Positions 45,250-54,274 of a DNA stretch of 64,000 bases are shown here, in pieces (position 1 is the stretch's first letter; each line of letters begins with the position of its first letter). Under the pieces are notes generated by a model. That model worked only from the letters and a program-made list of their open reading frames with translations. It searched no databases and was not told where the DNA came from. A program made the translations under genes and the position numbers. This stretch comes from JAGNNV01 sp031412915 (GTDB taxonomy: Bacteria > Acidobacteriota > Vicinamibacteria > Fen-336 > JAGNNV01): assembly GCA_031412915.1 (NCBI GenBank), contig JANODX010000157.1, forward strand, positions 1-64,000. Reading direction: 5' to 3'.

Positions 45250-48200
45250 ATGAAGATCAAACCATTCACGTTTCTCCTTCTTATGGGCGCCGCCCTGGGT
45301 CCGGCCGGTCGGGTCGAGGCCCAGTCGGCATGCCGCCAATTCACGGTCACGGGCGTCGTTGGCGACGGCTCCACGCCGCTCCCGACAAGCAACACCGTAC
45401 AGATCTTTGTGGACATTCCCTGTCCCGGCTGCAGCATGGGCACGATACCGCTCCCCGGCTCCAAGTCATTCGGACAGTCCGCGCGGACCTGGTCCACCTA
45501 CCTCTTTCACGGCACCAGCTACTTCAGCTCTCCGTGGGTGCCGCTGGGCACCTGCAACTACAACGAAGCCCTCAACTGTTCCGACTGCGATGGAAGCGCG
45601 ACCATCCCGCTATTCGCCAGGCAAGGGAATATCGATGGAACCGTGACGGATTGCACTTCAGGTCAAGGAGTCCAGGCCACGGCCGTTCTTGGCCTGGCAG
45701 GCTCTGGCGCGGGCCAGAAGCTGTCGGATACCAGCGGCTATTTCAATTTCAAGGCAGCGCCGGAGGTCTCGGGCGGCAATGAGTGGGGAGTCGCCGTGCT
45801 GGACACCGGCAACGGCGCGGGACCGGGTTCCGCCGACTATGTGGTGGATGTCACAGGGGCAGTGAACGGCGGCGTTTCTCTCGGGCCGGTCAGCGCCACT
45901 GTGAATAGTTCGCAACTCGTGACCGTGCAGCTCTTCGTTAAGAAGACCACCGTCAAGGAACCCGGCCGCTGCAAGCCCCACGTGGTGGCCACTCACGGTG
46001 GGGGTCCGACTCCCAACGAACCCTCGCCCAACGTGGGCGCGCCGGTGCATGTGATCACGGGCAATGTCTGGTTCGACCGCACCGACGCGAGCGTCGCGGT
46101 GGACGGGTCGAGCCTGTCCCTGGTGCGCTCCTACAACAGCGTCAATCGCGACGTGGTCGGCGTGCTGGGGCGCGGGTGGTCACACAGTTTCGAACGCCAC
46201 ATGAACCTCACGAACCCCCAGACGGCCCAGCGGGTCATCGTGTTCATAGACGGTGATGGCTCAAGCACCTATTATCAGGATGGCGACCAGGATCAGAAGT
46301 ACGTGGCCCAGTACCCTCAGTCGAGCCAGCACTGGGTCACGGCGTCGGGCGGAAACTACATCCGCGAATTCAAGGGCGGGGGATCGGAGACGTACGACTC
46401 CACCGGGAAGCTGATCGCGGAGGCGGATCCTCAGGGCCGAACGAAGTCCTACACCTATTCCGGGTCGCAGCTGACCGCGGTGTCGTCCAGTGGCCGGACG
46501 CTGACCTTCGCGTACAACACGAACGGCCGGCTGACCACGGCCACCGGACCGGGCAACGAGGTGCTGGTGACCTATTCGTATGGCCCCGCTTCAGCGAACA
46601 CGCCCGACAGTCTCCAGCGCGTGGAATATCCCGACGGCACGGGCTACGTGTTCCAGTATCAGGGCGTCGGTTCGACGCTGCTCCTGACCGGGGTCACCGA
46701 CCTCGAGGGCAAATGGATCGAGCGGCACACCTATGACGCCAGCAGCCGCGGGATCACATCCGAGATCGCCGACGGTATCGACAAGTACACGATTGCTTAC
46801 GGAGGCGGGAGCACCACAGTCACTGACGCCCTGAATCGGTCCACGGTTTACGAGTACAAACTCGTCGGCGCAGAGAAGCGCGTCACCAAGATCACCGGCC
46901 CGTGTGCCGGGTGTGGAGGCAGTGGAAGCGATGTCCAGGAGTGGACGTACGACGCGCAGGGCCGGGTCCTGACCCACACCGACGCGGAAGGCGGGACTAC
47001 GACCTACGCCTACGCGGCCGGGGATAACGACGATGTCGTTTCGGTCCAGTTCTCCAAGCCCGGCGCGAATCCGCCCTACACCGACCCGGCCGTGACTTAC
47101 GAATACACCAATGGTTTCCTGAGCAGGGTGACGGGCGTGGATGGGTCGGTGACGGAGTACGAGCGCGACGTGACGGGTAACGTGACGAAGATCAAGGACC
47201 CGCTGCTTCGGGAGACCTCGATGGCCTATTCGAGCGGCCGGGTCTCGACGATCACCGACCCGCGTCTCAAGACCACCACCATGGGCTACGACGCGACGAC
47301 CGGGGATCTACTTGCGGTGACGGACCCGCTGAGCCACGCGACCACGTTCGCGTATAACAATCGCGGACAGAGAACCACGGTGACGGACGCCCTCGGCCAC
47401 ACCACCACGACCGCCTATGACGGGGCAGGGAAGGTCACGCGCGTGACGAATCACGACGGGACCCACACCGATTTCAAGTACGACCGGGGCGGGCGTAGGA
47501 GTGAGGTAATCGATCCTCTGAAGCGCAGCACCAGGTATGTCTACGACCTCTACGGGCGTCTGACCACGGTGATCGACCCCGCGGGCGGGGCGACGCGCTA
47601 CGCTTACGATGTGATGGGGAACCTCGCGAGCCTGACCGATGCCAGGAACCAGACGACGTCGTTCGAGTACAACGAGCACAATCAGGTGAAGAAGACGATC
47701 TACCCGGGAGGCGCCTTCGAGACGTTCACGTACGACACGCTGAGCCGGCTGGTGACGATGACGGATCGGAAGAGCGTCGTGACGGCGTACGCGTACGACG
47801 CGAAGAGCCGGCTGGTCAGCAAGACTTTCTCCAACGACCCGTCGAACACACCGGGGTTCTCGTACACCTACGACACGGCCGGCAGGATGCTCACGGCCGC
47901 GAACGGGACGGATACGCTCACGTGGGCGTACAACCTGGCGGGAGAGTTGCTGAGCGAGCAGAGCGTGAAGAATGCGAGTACGGTCGCCTACCAGTACGAC
48001 GACGGAGGGAACCGGATAGAGGTGAAGCTGGATGGGACGGTGTTCGTCACGTATGCCTATGATGACGCGTCGAGGCTCACGACGATTACGCGGGGGACGA
48101 ACGTGTTCGGGTTCGGGTACGACAACGCGAACCGAAGGACGAGCATGACTTATCCAAATGGCGTGACGACCGCATACGACTATGACAACCTGAACCGCCT

Positions 48201-49614
48201 CACGAACCTCGCCGCCACCCACGTCCCGACGAGCACGCCGATCACGAACTTCGGCTACACCTACGACGCCGCGGGCAACCGGACGCAGAAGTCCACCCTC
48301 GACTACACGGAGGACTATGGGTACGACCCCCTCTACCGACTAACCAGAACCGATAGAACCAACCCCGGCGCAACTCCCCCGAACCAATGGACCTGGAACT
48401 ATGACGCGGTCGGGAACCGCACCAGCGCTCAGAAGGATTCGGAGGCCACGACCTCGAGCTACAACGAGAAGAATCAGCTGACCGGCGCCACGGGCGGCGG
48501 GAAGATGTTGTGGAGAGGGACACTCGACGAACCCGGCATCGCGACGTTTAGCGCGCCGACCATCAACGGCCAACCCGCGAGGATGCTGGCTGGGAATGTC
48601 TTTGAAGCGATGCTCGATCTGCCGGCCGGCGCGAACAACGTCACCATTCAGGCTCAGGATGGGAGCGGCAACGTCGCGACGAAGAACTACAGCGTCAACG
48701 TGCTGGGCGTGCCGTCCAGCTACACCTATGACGCCAACGGCAACCTCGCGGCGAAGACCGACGGCGCGGATTCGTGGACGTACACCTGGAACGCCCTGAA
48801 TCAGCTGACCGCGGTCTCTAAGAACAGCGTGAACCAGGCGATCTACTCTTACGACCCGGTCGGACGGCGGATTGAGAGGGTCGCTGGGCCCACTACGACC
48901 GCTTGGACTTATGACGCTGAAGATATCCTGCGCCAGGGCGCGACGACATCTAGCGTCACGACCACCACACGATTTGTCCATGGGCACGAGAGTGAGGACG
49001 AGCCGATAGCACAGGAGGACGCAGGGACCGCCGTGCTGTCGTACCTGCACACGGACGGGCTAGGCTCGATCACGCGCCATTCCAACGCGGCAGGGGCGAT
49101 CACCAACTCGCTCTCCTATGACGCGTGGGGGAACATCCAGACAGGTACGCCGACGCCATTTGGCTTCACGGGTCGCGAGTGGGATGCGGCCGGTGGACTT
49201 TGGTACTACAGAGCCAGATACTACGACTCCAAGCTCGGACGCTTTGTTAGTGAGGACCCAATTGGGCCAAAGGGTGGTCTCAATTTCTACAGGTACGTCG
49301 ACAATGCGCCAACTACCGGAGTTGATCCAACCGGGCTCCTTCGCGATTGCGATGCCGAACACATCGAGTGCTTTGAAACCTGCTACAACGGGTCGCCTAT
49401 CTGGCCGTGCAAGTACAAGACTGCCTGCCAGTATCGGTTGTGTCAAACAAAGTGCTTGGCTGAGTACATGGCCTGCGAGGCGGCGAATGCCGCCGAACGG
49501 GCAGCAGAGCAAGCTCGGCGCGCCGCGAAGTTCTGTCAGGAGAACCCCGCCGTCTGCGTCCTGATGATCATTCCAACGATCATCTGTCGAAGGCCGATCC
49601 CGGTTCCGGCCTGA
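45250..49614 (+). CDS. Secreted RHS-repeat protein with Cys-rich C-terminal tip
   Basis: 1,454 aa. A Sec signal (MKIKPFTFLLLMGAALGPAG) is followed by a carboxypeptidase-regulatory-like domain (about 115-200) and a DUF6531-type domain (ITGNVWFDRTDASVAVDG). About 900 residues of YD repeats follow. The RHS core ends YYRARYYDSKLGRFVSEDP...DPTGLL. The variable tip after DPTG is about 95 residues with nine or more Cys and a final hydrophobic stretch (VCVLMIIPTIIC). RHS proteins build a hollow cocoon that releases the tip. There is no PAAR domain, so Sec export with surface display is more likely than type VI delivery. The tip activity is unknown. Confidence 0.88.
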   Translation: MKIKPFTFLLLMGAALGPAGRVEAQSACRQFTVTGVVGDGSTPLPTSNTVQIFVDIPCPGCSMGTIPLPGSKSFGQSARTWSTYLFHGTSYFSSPWVPLGTCNYNEALNCSDCDGSATIPLFARQGNIDGTVTDCTSGQGVQATAVLGLAGSGAGQKLSDTSGYFNFKAAPEVSGGNEWGVAVLDTGNGAGPGSADYVVDVTGAVNGGVSLGPVSATVNSSQLVTVQLFVKKTTVKEPGRCKPHVVATHGGGPTPNEPSPNVGAPVHVITGNVWFDRTDASVAVDGSSLSLVRSYNSVNRDVVGVLGRGWSHSFERHMNLTNPQTAQRVIVFIDGDGSSTYYQDGDQDQKYVAQYPQSSQHWVTASGGNYIREFKGGGSETYDSTGKLIAEADPQGRTKSYTYSGSQLTAVSSSGRTLTFAYNTNGRLTTATGPGNEVLVTYSYGPASANTPDSLQRVEYPDGTGYVFQYQGVGSTLLLTGVTDLEGKWIERHTYDASSRGITSEIADGIDKYTIAYGGGSTTVTDALNRSTVYEYKLVGAEKRVTKITGPCAGCGGSGSDVQEWTYDAQGRVLTHTDAEGGTTTYAYAAGDNDDVVSVQFSKPGANPPYTDPAVTYEYTNGFLSRVTGVDGSVTEYERDVTGNVTKIKDPLLRETSMAYSSGRVSTITDPRLKTTTMGYDATTGDLLAVTDPLSHATTFAYNNRGQRTTVTDALGHTTTTAYDGAGKVTRVTNHDGTHTDFKYDRGGRRSEVIDPLKRSTRYVYDLYGRLTTVIDPAGGATRYAYDVMGNLASLTDARNQTTSFEYNEHNQVKKTIYPGGAFETFTYDTLSRLVTMTDRKSVVTAYAYDAKSRLVSKTFSNDPSNTPGFSYTYDTAGRMLTAANGTDTLTWAYNLAGELLSEQSVKNASTVAYQYDDGGNRIEVKLDGTVFVTYAYDDASRLTTITRGTNVFGFGYDNANRRTSMTYPNGVTTAYDYDNLNRLTNLAATHVPTSTPITNFGYTYDAAGNRTQKSTLDYTEDYGYDPLYRLTRTDRTNPGATPPNQWTWNYDAVGNRTSAQKDSEATTSSYNEKNQLTGATGGGKMLWRGTLDEPGIATFSAPTINGQPARMLAGNVFEAMLDLPAGANNVTIQAQDGSGNVATKNYSVNVLGVPSSYTYDANGNLAAKTDGADSWTYTWNALNQLTAVSKNSVNQAIYSYDPVGRRIERVAGPTTTAWTYDAEDILRQGATTSSVTTTTRFVHGHESEDEPIAQEDAGTAVLSYLHTDGLGSITRHSNAAGAITNSLSYDAWGNIQTGTPTPFGFTGREWDAAGGLWYYRARYYDSKLGRFVSEDPIGPKGGLNFYRYVDNAPTTGVDPTGLLRDCDAEHIECFETCYNGSPIWPCKYKTACQYRLCQTKCLAEYMACEAANAAERAAEQARRAAKFCQENPAVCVLMIIPTIICRRPIPVPA

Positions 49615-49632
49615 TGCGGCGATGAGGTACCG

Positions 49633-49875
49633 ATGACGCCTGAACAGTTCGCGGCCTTTGAGAGGATCGCCGCCATTCTTGAGGCTGTAGCGGGCGAGTG
49701 TGCGCCTGATTCTGAAAGGGGTGTCGCGATTCGCCGCGCGGCCCTCGCCCTGATGTACGTCAGCATGGAGCACGCTGAGGCGTTTGAGCTATTCCTTGAA
49801 AAGGCAGACCAACCTCCGTCGGAAGATCCGGAAGAGTACATCCGCCAATTGCGCGCCAAGGCGAAAAAGGCGTGA
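49633..49875 (+). CDS. Small acidic-helical protein, candidate immunity protein for the RHS tip
   Basis: 80 aa from ATG 49633 with GAGG seven bases upstream, 18 bases after the RHS stop. It reads as three amphipathic helices (EQFAAFERIAAILEAVAG, RAALALMYVSMEHAEAFELFL, EEYIRQLRAKAKKA) with no signal peptide. No family is recognised. Position directly behind a polymorphic tip is what is expected of a cognate immunity gene. That role is inferred. A 27-base palindromic repeat follows 19 bases after its stop. Confidence 0.6.
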   Translation: MTPEQFAAFERIAAILEAVAGECAPDSERGVAIRRAALALMYVSMEHAEAFELFLEKADQPPSEDPEEYIRQLRAKAKKA

Positions 49876-49894
49876 CCGTATTCTTCCGCAGGAC

Positions 49895-49921
49895 AAAGAG
49901 GAGGGCTCGCTTCGCGAGCCG
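49895..49921. repeat. Palindromic repeat, copy 1
   Basis: Contains the perfect palindrome GGCTCGC-TTC-GCGAGCC (49904-49920) preceded by AAAGAGGA. The same 27 bases with one change occur at 60614-60640, and a diverged form at 62267-62296. Each is behind an accessory gene. No T-run follows. Confidence 0.75.
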
Positions 49922-50360
49922 GTGTCTCCAAGGCCACGGCGGCGGCCGATGTCTTGATGTCGCGGACGTGAGGTCGCGTTGACTGCGGTCGAGGTGTGCG
50001 TGTCCGAGAACAAATAGCGTTTATCGGAGTCGAGCCCGGCGAGCAGGCGACGGCCGGCGGGATGGTCGATAGGCTCGGCTTCGATAAACCACGTTGGACT
50101 AAGCCGCTGGTGACGCAACCAGAGGGGTAGCTATGGGCTTTGATCGAACGAGAGGGTCCTTGAATAGGGATGGACCTGGTCGAGAGCGACTCGGGAGACG
50201 CCGTTGGGCGCGTCTGACGAGGTTGCCGAGGCGTGCGCGGGGGTGGTGGAGACAACACCAAGGGGGAGGGAGGCTTCGGCAGGCAGGACGGTGTTGAAGT
50301 CGAGGCAGACGTTCCCCGTTCGATGTATTTCCCGGAGCCCTTGGTCGATGTGGGTGAGCC
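49922..50360. other. Gene-free stretch at the start of the mobile island
   Basis: No frame here has a credible start or family match on either strand. Apart from the palindrome just before it, nothing structured was recognised. It probably contains one end of the IS91-type unit whose transposase reads toward it, but no terminal sequence could be defined. Confidence 0.4.
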
Positions 50361-51581
50361 TCATGCCGCGATCCTCGGAGGAGGCGGTCGTGGCCGCTCC
50401 CGCGGCTGGGGGATCATGGCGCCGGTGGTGCACTGTGGACATCGGGTCAGGTCAACGCCGGTGAGGCGGAGGACGGCACTCCTCCAATCAGGCTCGGAGG
50501 CTGTGTCCGGGTTTTTCTCGATGCCCCTGTCGAGTACCTTGTGAGCCAGCATGAGCTTGGTCCCGAGACTGGGCGGGGCAAAGAGGCCGTAGTGTCGGAT
50601 CTTCACGAAGCCCTTGGGAAGAACGTGCAGGAGGAAGCGTCTTATGAACTCCTCGTGCTTGAGCGTCGCGCTCTTTCCGCCTTTGGTGGAAAAGCGCACA
50701 CCGTTGTCGTCGATGGCCTGGAGGCGATAGTTCGAGATGCCGACCCGGTGGGTGTAGCGACCGAGGTACTTGTAAACGCCTTCGGCGCCCCCGAAGGGTC
50801 GTTTCGCGTAGACGACCCATTCCTTTCGGTAGAGCTTGTCCTTAAAGGCGTTCCAGGCCTCGTCCTTGGCGAGGGGTGTGGATCCTCCGCCGAACACGAG
50901 CTTGCCGTTTTCCCTTGTCCTCACGAGAGCATCCATGAACTTCCCGCGGAAGAGCCGGCTCATGACCTTGACCGGGAAGAGATAGCGGGAACCGTGGCGG
51001 CTCACCCATTCCGTGGGTGAGCGGGCATCGTCCTGCGGGGAGAGGCGGAGACCTCCACCGGTGACGATGCAATGCAGGTGGGGATGGAAACTCAGATCCC
51101 GTGTCCAGGTGTGGAGCACGGCGGTGAGGCCCAGTAACGCGCCCAAGCGGTCCTCGTCGTGGCCGAGATCGAGCAGGGTGTGGGAGGCCGCTTCGAAAAG
51201 AATATCGAACAGGCGCTTTCGATTGTGGAGCGCCAGGGCACGCAGTTCTCCTGGGAGAGTGAACACGACGTGAAAGTAATGGGTCGGGAGGATGCGCGCC
51301 ATCTGTCGTTTGAGCCAGCCCGCCTGAGCGAGGTTCTGGCACTTTGGGCAACGCCGGTTGCGGCAGGAGTTGTAGGCGTTGCGTTCGAAATGACACTGGT
51401 CGCACACGTCGACATGACCACCGAGAGCGGCGGTCCGGCACGTTTCGATGGCGCGCATGACGCGCGCCTGGTCCGGGGTCAGAGCGTGAGTCGCCCGGTA
51501 GGTCTGGCCATGAGAGCGGAAGATGTCCGCGACCTCGAGCCTTGGCCGCTCTGACCCCTTTGGGCAGATCGGCGTCGCCAA
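50361..51581 (-). CDS. IS91-family HUH (Y2) transposase
   Basis: 406 aa from TTG 51581 (AAGG about nine bases upstream). The N-terminal zinc-binding domain has CDQCHF, CRNRRCPKCQ (Cys60, 63, 73, 78, 81). The HUH metal motif is HPHLH (His166, 168, 170). The paired catalytic tyrosines are in YLGRY (Tyr272 and Tyr276). These are the marks of a rolling-circle Y2 transposase. The C-terminus ends in a second CPQC pair and a Pro/Arg-rich tail. Intact. Confidence 0.93.
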   Translation of the reverse strand: MATPICPKGSERPRLEVADIFRSHGQTYRATHALTPDQARVMRAIETCRTAALGGHVDVCDQCHFERNAYNSCRNRRCPKCQNLAQAGWLKRQMARILPTHYFHVVFTLPGELRALALHNRKRLFDILFEAASHTLLDLGHDEDRLGALLGLTAVLHTWTRDLSFHPHLHCIVTGGGLRLSPQDDARSPTEWVSRHGSRYLFPVKVMSRLFRGKFMDALVRTRENGKLVFGGGSTPLAKDEAWNAFKDKLYRKEWVVYAKRPFGGAEGVYKYLGRYTHRVGISNYRLQAIDDNGVRFSTKGGKSATLKHEEFIRRFLLHVLPKGFVKIRHYGLFAPPSLGTKLMLAHKVLDRGIEKNPDTASEPDWRSAVLRLTGVDLTRCPQCTTGAMIPQPRERPRPPPPRIAA

Positions 51582-51592
51582 TGAGCGCCGCC

Positions 51593-52459
51593 TTACCGCA
51601 GCACGTCCCCAGCCGGCGTGCCGAGCACATCGAATGGACTCTTGATTGTGGCCAGCCGCTCGCGCGCGACATGCAGGTAACGCAGGGTGCTGTTGATGTT
51701 GGAATGACCGAGCAGCACTTGGATGGTGCGAACGTCGATGCCCATCTCGAGAAGGTGGGTGGCATAGGAGTGCCGGAGCATGTGGGGAAAGACGCGCTTC
51801 TTCAGGCCCGCGGCTCTACCTGCCCGACGCAGAGCCAGACAGATAGCCGTCCGCGTTATTGGTTGACCCGGAACATCGCCGGGGAAGAGGTACGGGCGCT
51901 CCGGCCGGACGAGGCGCCAGTACTCACGCAGGGCGAGCAGCAACTTCTCGCCCAAGGGCAAGTCACGATCTCTGCCGCCCTTGCCTTTGCGGACATGAAG
52001 GATTCCGCGAGTGGAATCGATATCCGCGATCAGGAGGTTCTGGGCTTCGTTGATGCGGAGTCCGGTTGCGTAAATGAGAGTGCACATCGTGCGAGGCCGC
52101 AGCGGCGTGATGCATCCGAGAAGCTTCACAACCTCCGACCCGCTCAGCACGTGCGGGAGGACGAGACCCGGCATCTTCGGGTACCGGAGGCAAGCCACCA
52201 CTTCGGGACGCCGCAGCGTGACCCGATAGAGAAACTGGAGACTGGCCAGGCACACCCCCTGTGTCGATGGCGCGATGCCCTCGTCCTTCACAAGGTGCAA
52301 CAAGAAGTCCCGGACCTCTCGCTCGCCAAGCCTCAGTGGCGAGCGGCCCTTGTAGTGATCGGCAAATCGTTGCGCGTATCGAAGGTAGCTCCCCTGTGTA
52401 ATTGGCGCCAACCCCTTCAGCTTCATGTCATCGGCCATGCGGTCGCGTAGCTTTCCCAT
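51593..52459 (-). CDS. Tyrosine recombinase associated with the IS91-type unit
   Basis: 288 aa from ATG 52459, chosen for GAGGAG six bases upstream. It has an N-terminal SAM-like core-binding domain and a catalytic domain with YATGLRINE (Arg), HMLRHSYATH (His-x-x-Arg), LLGHSN (His) and the Tyr in TLRYLHV. It resembles the short integron-like/XerD-like recombinases that accompany IS91 elements, without an integron-integrase insertion being evident. Intact. Confidence 0.9.
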   Translation of the reverse strand: MGKLRDRMADDMKLKGLAPITQGSYLRYAQRFADHYKGRSPLRLGEREVRDFLLHLVKDEGIAPSTQGVCLASLQFLYRVTLRRPEVVACLRYPKMPGLVLPHVLSGSEVVKLLGCITPLRPRTMCTLIYATGLRINEAQNLLIADIDSTRGILHVRKGKGGRDRDLPLGEKLLLALREYWRLVRPERPYLFPGDVPGQPITRTAICLALRRAGRAAGLKKRVFPHMLRHSYATHLLEMGIDVRTIQVLLGHSNINSTLRYLHVARERLATIKSPFDVLGTPAGDVLR

Positions 52460-53741
52460 GTCGGTCTCCTCGAAAAGGCCGGGCACAAACGCCCGGACCG
52501 CGAGGATGATGTGAGAAACACACGCAGATGCTCTGTGCGTGGCCGGAACCGCTCAGTGCTGTTTAGGCGAGAGCGCTGCTGCCGCGAAGCGGCTTAGTCC
52601 AACGCGCACTTATACAAAGCTGGCCCTGATCGGTCACGGGCCTTGCTGATCGCGTTGGTTTGATCATTCGCCCGCCGCCCCGGGCGGCGCGCGAAACGTC
52701 GCGTGGTTGAGCAAGGCCCGCGCCCGGGTCCAGCTTCAAGCTCGTCGCGCTGAGGTGTGGCCGCTGCGCGGCCGTTGTCTTTGAGGCTCCTCGTACATAA
52801 GTCACGTTCTCGGACACGCACGCCTCGCCCACGCGTCGTCTGTCGGTTGTCGCGGCCGTTTCTCGGAGCCGCCGCCGTGGCCGCAAGCGCCGCGCGCTCG
52901 TGGAGGCGCCGTCATGAAGCGCGCACGTCGCGTTTGTTCTTGTGGGCTCGTCGCTGCGCGCCGAGCCCTGGTCGCGTTTCGTCTGCGGCCCGCTTCGCGG
53001 CCCTGGCCGCCGTGGTCGGCCTTGCGGCTTCGGGCCGCAAGGCCCTCTCTGTGGTTTGTGCGCGCTTCACGCCGGCGCCCCCTGTGTCCGCGCGCCCGCG
53101 GCGTCAATAAGGAGGCCGAGGCCTCGCGTGGCTCGTGGTCCGCGGTTCTTTCGTCGCGCCCGTGCTGCGGGCTCCTGCGTCGCCCTCAGCTCGCGCGCGC
53201 CTGGCTGTTCGGCTACGTGGCGCGTGGTGGGCCCCGGCGTTTCTTTCCTGAAGCGCTCGCTCCGGGCAACGCCCGCGCCAGCGGCCTGTTTCGTTTCGTC
53301 GGTGGCCGCTGTCACGGGCCTTGCTTTTCTGCGCTCGCGAAACCGCGCCTTGGCTTTGCCGCGCCCGGCTCCTTTGGTGAGAGCCGGGCGCGACAAAGCG
53401 CGGTCCAACCCGGTGAGAGCGGTTGAGGCGAACAGAATCAGTTAAGGGAAAAGCGGCGCGGCCGTGGCGGCGTCAATCGGCCTGGCCCTGGGGCGGGCAG
53501 CGTGAGCGCTCGTAGGCGCTCACGCACGGATTCCAGCACCGCCAGCCACCGGTTCCAGTTGAGACCAACCACGGATTCCGGCTGGAACCAGCCACCTACC
53601 GTGTTTTCGAGTAGCTGGTCAGAATTCAGTGAGCGGTGGGGTGGGTCAGTTTTCGATGAGCGTTTTCGCTCATCGGGGTCAAGGCACGCGGATTCCGGGG
53701 AAGTTGGCCACCCACCCGTTTTCTTGGCAGGGGCCCTGCGC
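52460..53741. other. 1.28-kb GC-rich stretch without a credible gene
   Basis: Several open frames exist on both strands, but all encode Arg/Ala/Pro-rich text without a family match, ribosome site or sensible codon pattern. Openness in many frames at once is an effect of high GC. A long imperfect hairpin is present at 52599-52658. From about 53520 to 53690 the phrase CGGATTCC recurs in different contexts (53525, 53574 and 53689 regions), suggesting decayed repeats. It may hold the far end of the IS91-type unit. Confidence 0.45.
52599..52658. repeat. Long imperfect hairpin with attC-like features
   Basis: CCAACGCG (52599-52606) pairs perfectly with CGCGTTGG (52651-52658). An inner stem pairs AGC-t-GGCCC (52618-52626) with GGGCC-tt-GCT (52638-52647), giving unpaired bulges. 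GTCCAAC at 52597-52603 fits the RYYYAAC consensus of integron attC sites, but the opposite end GTTGGTT departs from GTTRRRY. It could equally be a structured end of the neighbouring IS91-type element. Confidence 0.35.
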
Positions 53742-54119
53742 TCAGGCTTGTGCGGATTGGCGCGGCTGGGTGCCCAAGAAGGCGTCGAGCATGCGAACGA
53801 CGGCGTCCTGGTGCTCGGCCGGAAGTTTCTCGATGTGGCGAACGCGCTTGAGGAGGCGTTCGTTCTGAGGCCGGGGAGCAGCGGCGGATTTCTGCGAGCC
53901 GATGAGTTTGTCGGGTGTGACTCTGAGCGCCTGAGAGAGCTTGAGGATCTGTCCGACGCCAACCCCGCGTATTCCACGCTCGATTTGGGAGAGGCTCGTC
54001 TGCTGGCTGCCGATCATCCGGGCGAGTTCAACCTGGGTGACGTTGCGCGCCTGTCGGAGCGTTTTGATCCGGCTGCCGATCTCCTTCTTGGAGAGTACGA
54101 AGTCTTTCGCTCTAGGCAA
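53742..54119 (-). CDS. XRE-family transcriptional regulator
   Basis: 125 aa from TTG 54119, chosen because AGGAGG sits four bases upstream; an in-frame ATG at 54179 is farther out and has no such site. Residues about 10-65 form a Cro/C1-type helix-turn-helix (EIGSRIKTLRQARNVTQVEL, QQTSLSQIERG). The C-terminal 50 residues may mediate dimerisation. It is divergent from the primase gene. A palindrome inside that gene's promoter is its likely operator. Confidence 0.85.
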   Translation of the reverse strand: MPRAKDFVLSKKEIGSRIKTLRQARNVTQVELARMIGSQQTSLSQIERGIRGVGVGQILKLSQALRVTPDKLIGSQKSAAAPRPQNERLLKRVRHIEKLPAEHQDAVVRMLDAFLGTQPRQSAQA

Positions 54120-54181
54120 GAGTCCTCCTGAATGCCCAGGCAGTATAGGAATGGGTTTGGGGAAGGTGCTCTGATCCATCT

Positions 54182-54210
54182 TTGACAAAAGAGCATATCT
54201 GCTCTACTCT
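54182..54210 (+). promoter_or_regulatory. Primase-gene promoter with embedded palindromic operator
   Basis: TTGACA (54182-54187), a 17-base spacer and TACTCT (54205-54210) form a good sigma-70 promoter for the primase gene. The spacer contains the perfect palindrome AGAGCA-TATC-TGCTCT (54190-54205), which reaches into the -10 box. A repressor bound there would block polymerase. The divergent XRE regulator is the obvious candidate. A TATACT on the other strand near 54150 could be the regulator's own -10. Confidence 0.7.
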
Positions 54211-54274
54211 CGCCGCCGATCGAATTGGCTCAAGAAAAGTTGGAATGGCTCTTGACAGGATTTAGGGGGCGTCT

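Larger units (their letters stand above)
50361..52459 (-). mobile_element. IS91-type unit with associated tyrosine recombinase
   Basis: The transposase gene at 50361 and the tyrosine recombinase gene at 51593 run in the same direction 11 bases apart, a pairing seen in IS91-family elements. The outer ends are not resolved, so the coordinates cover the two genes only. IS91-type elements move by rolling circle and leave no terminal inverted repeats or target duplication. Confidence 0.75.

Noticed and set aside
52757..53445. Several overlapping frames in the GC-rich stretch
   Set aside because: Open on both strands at once, Arg/Ala/Pro-rich, with no SD or family match.
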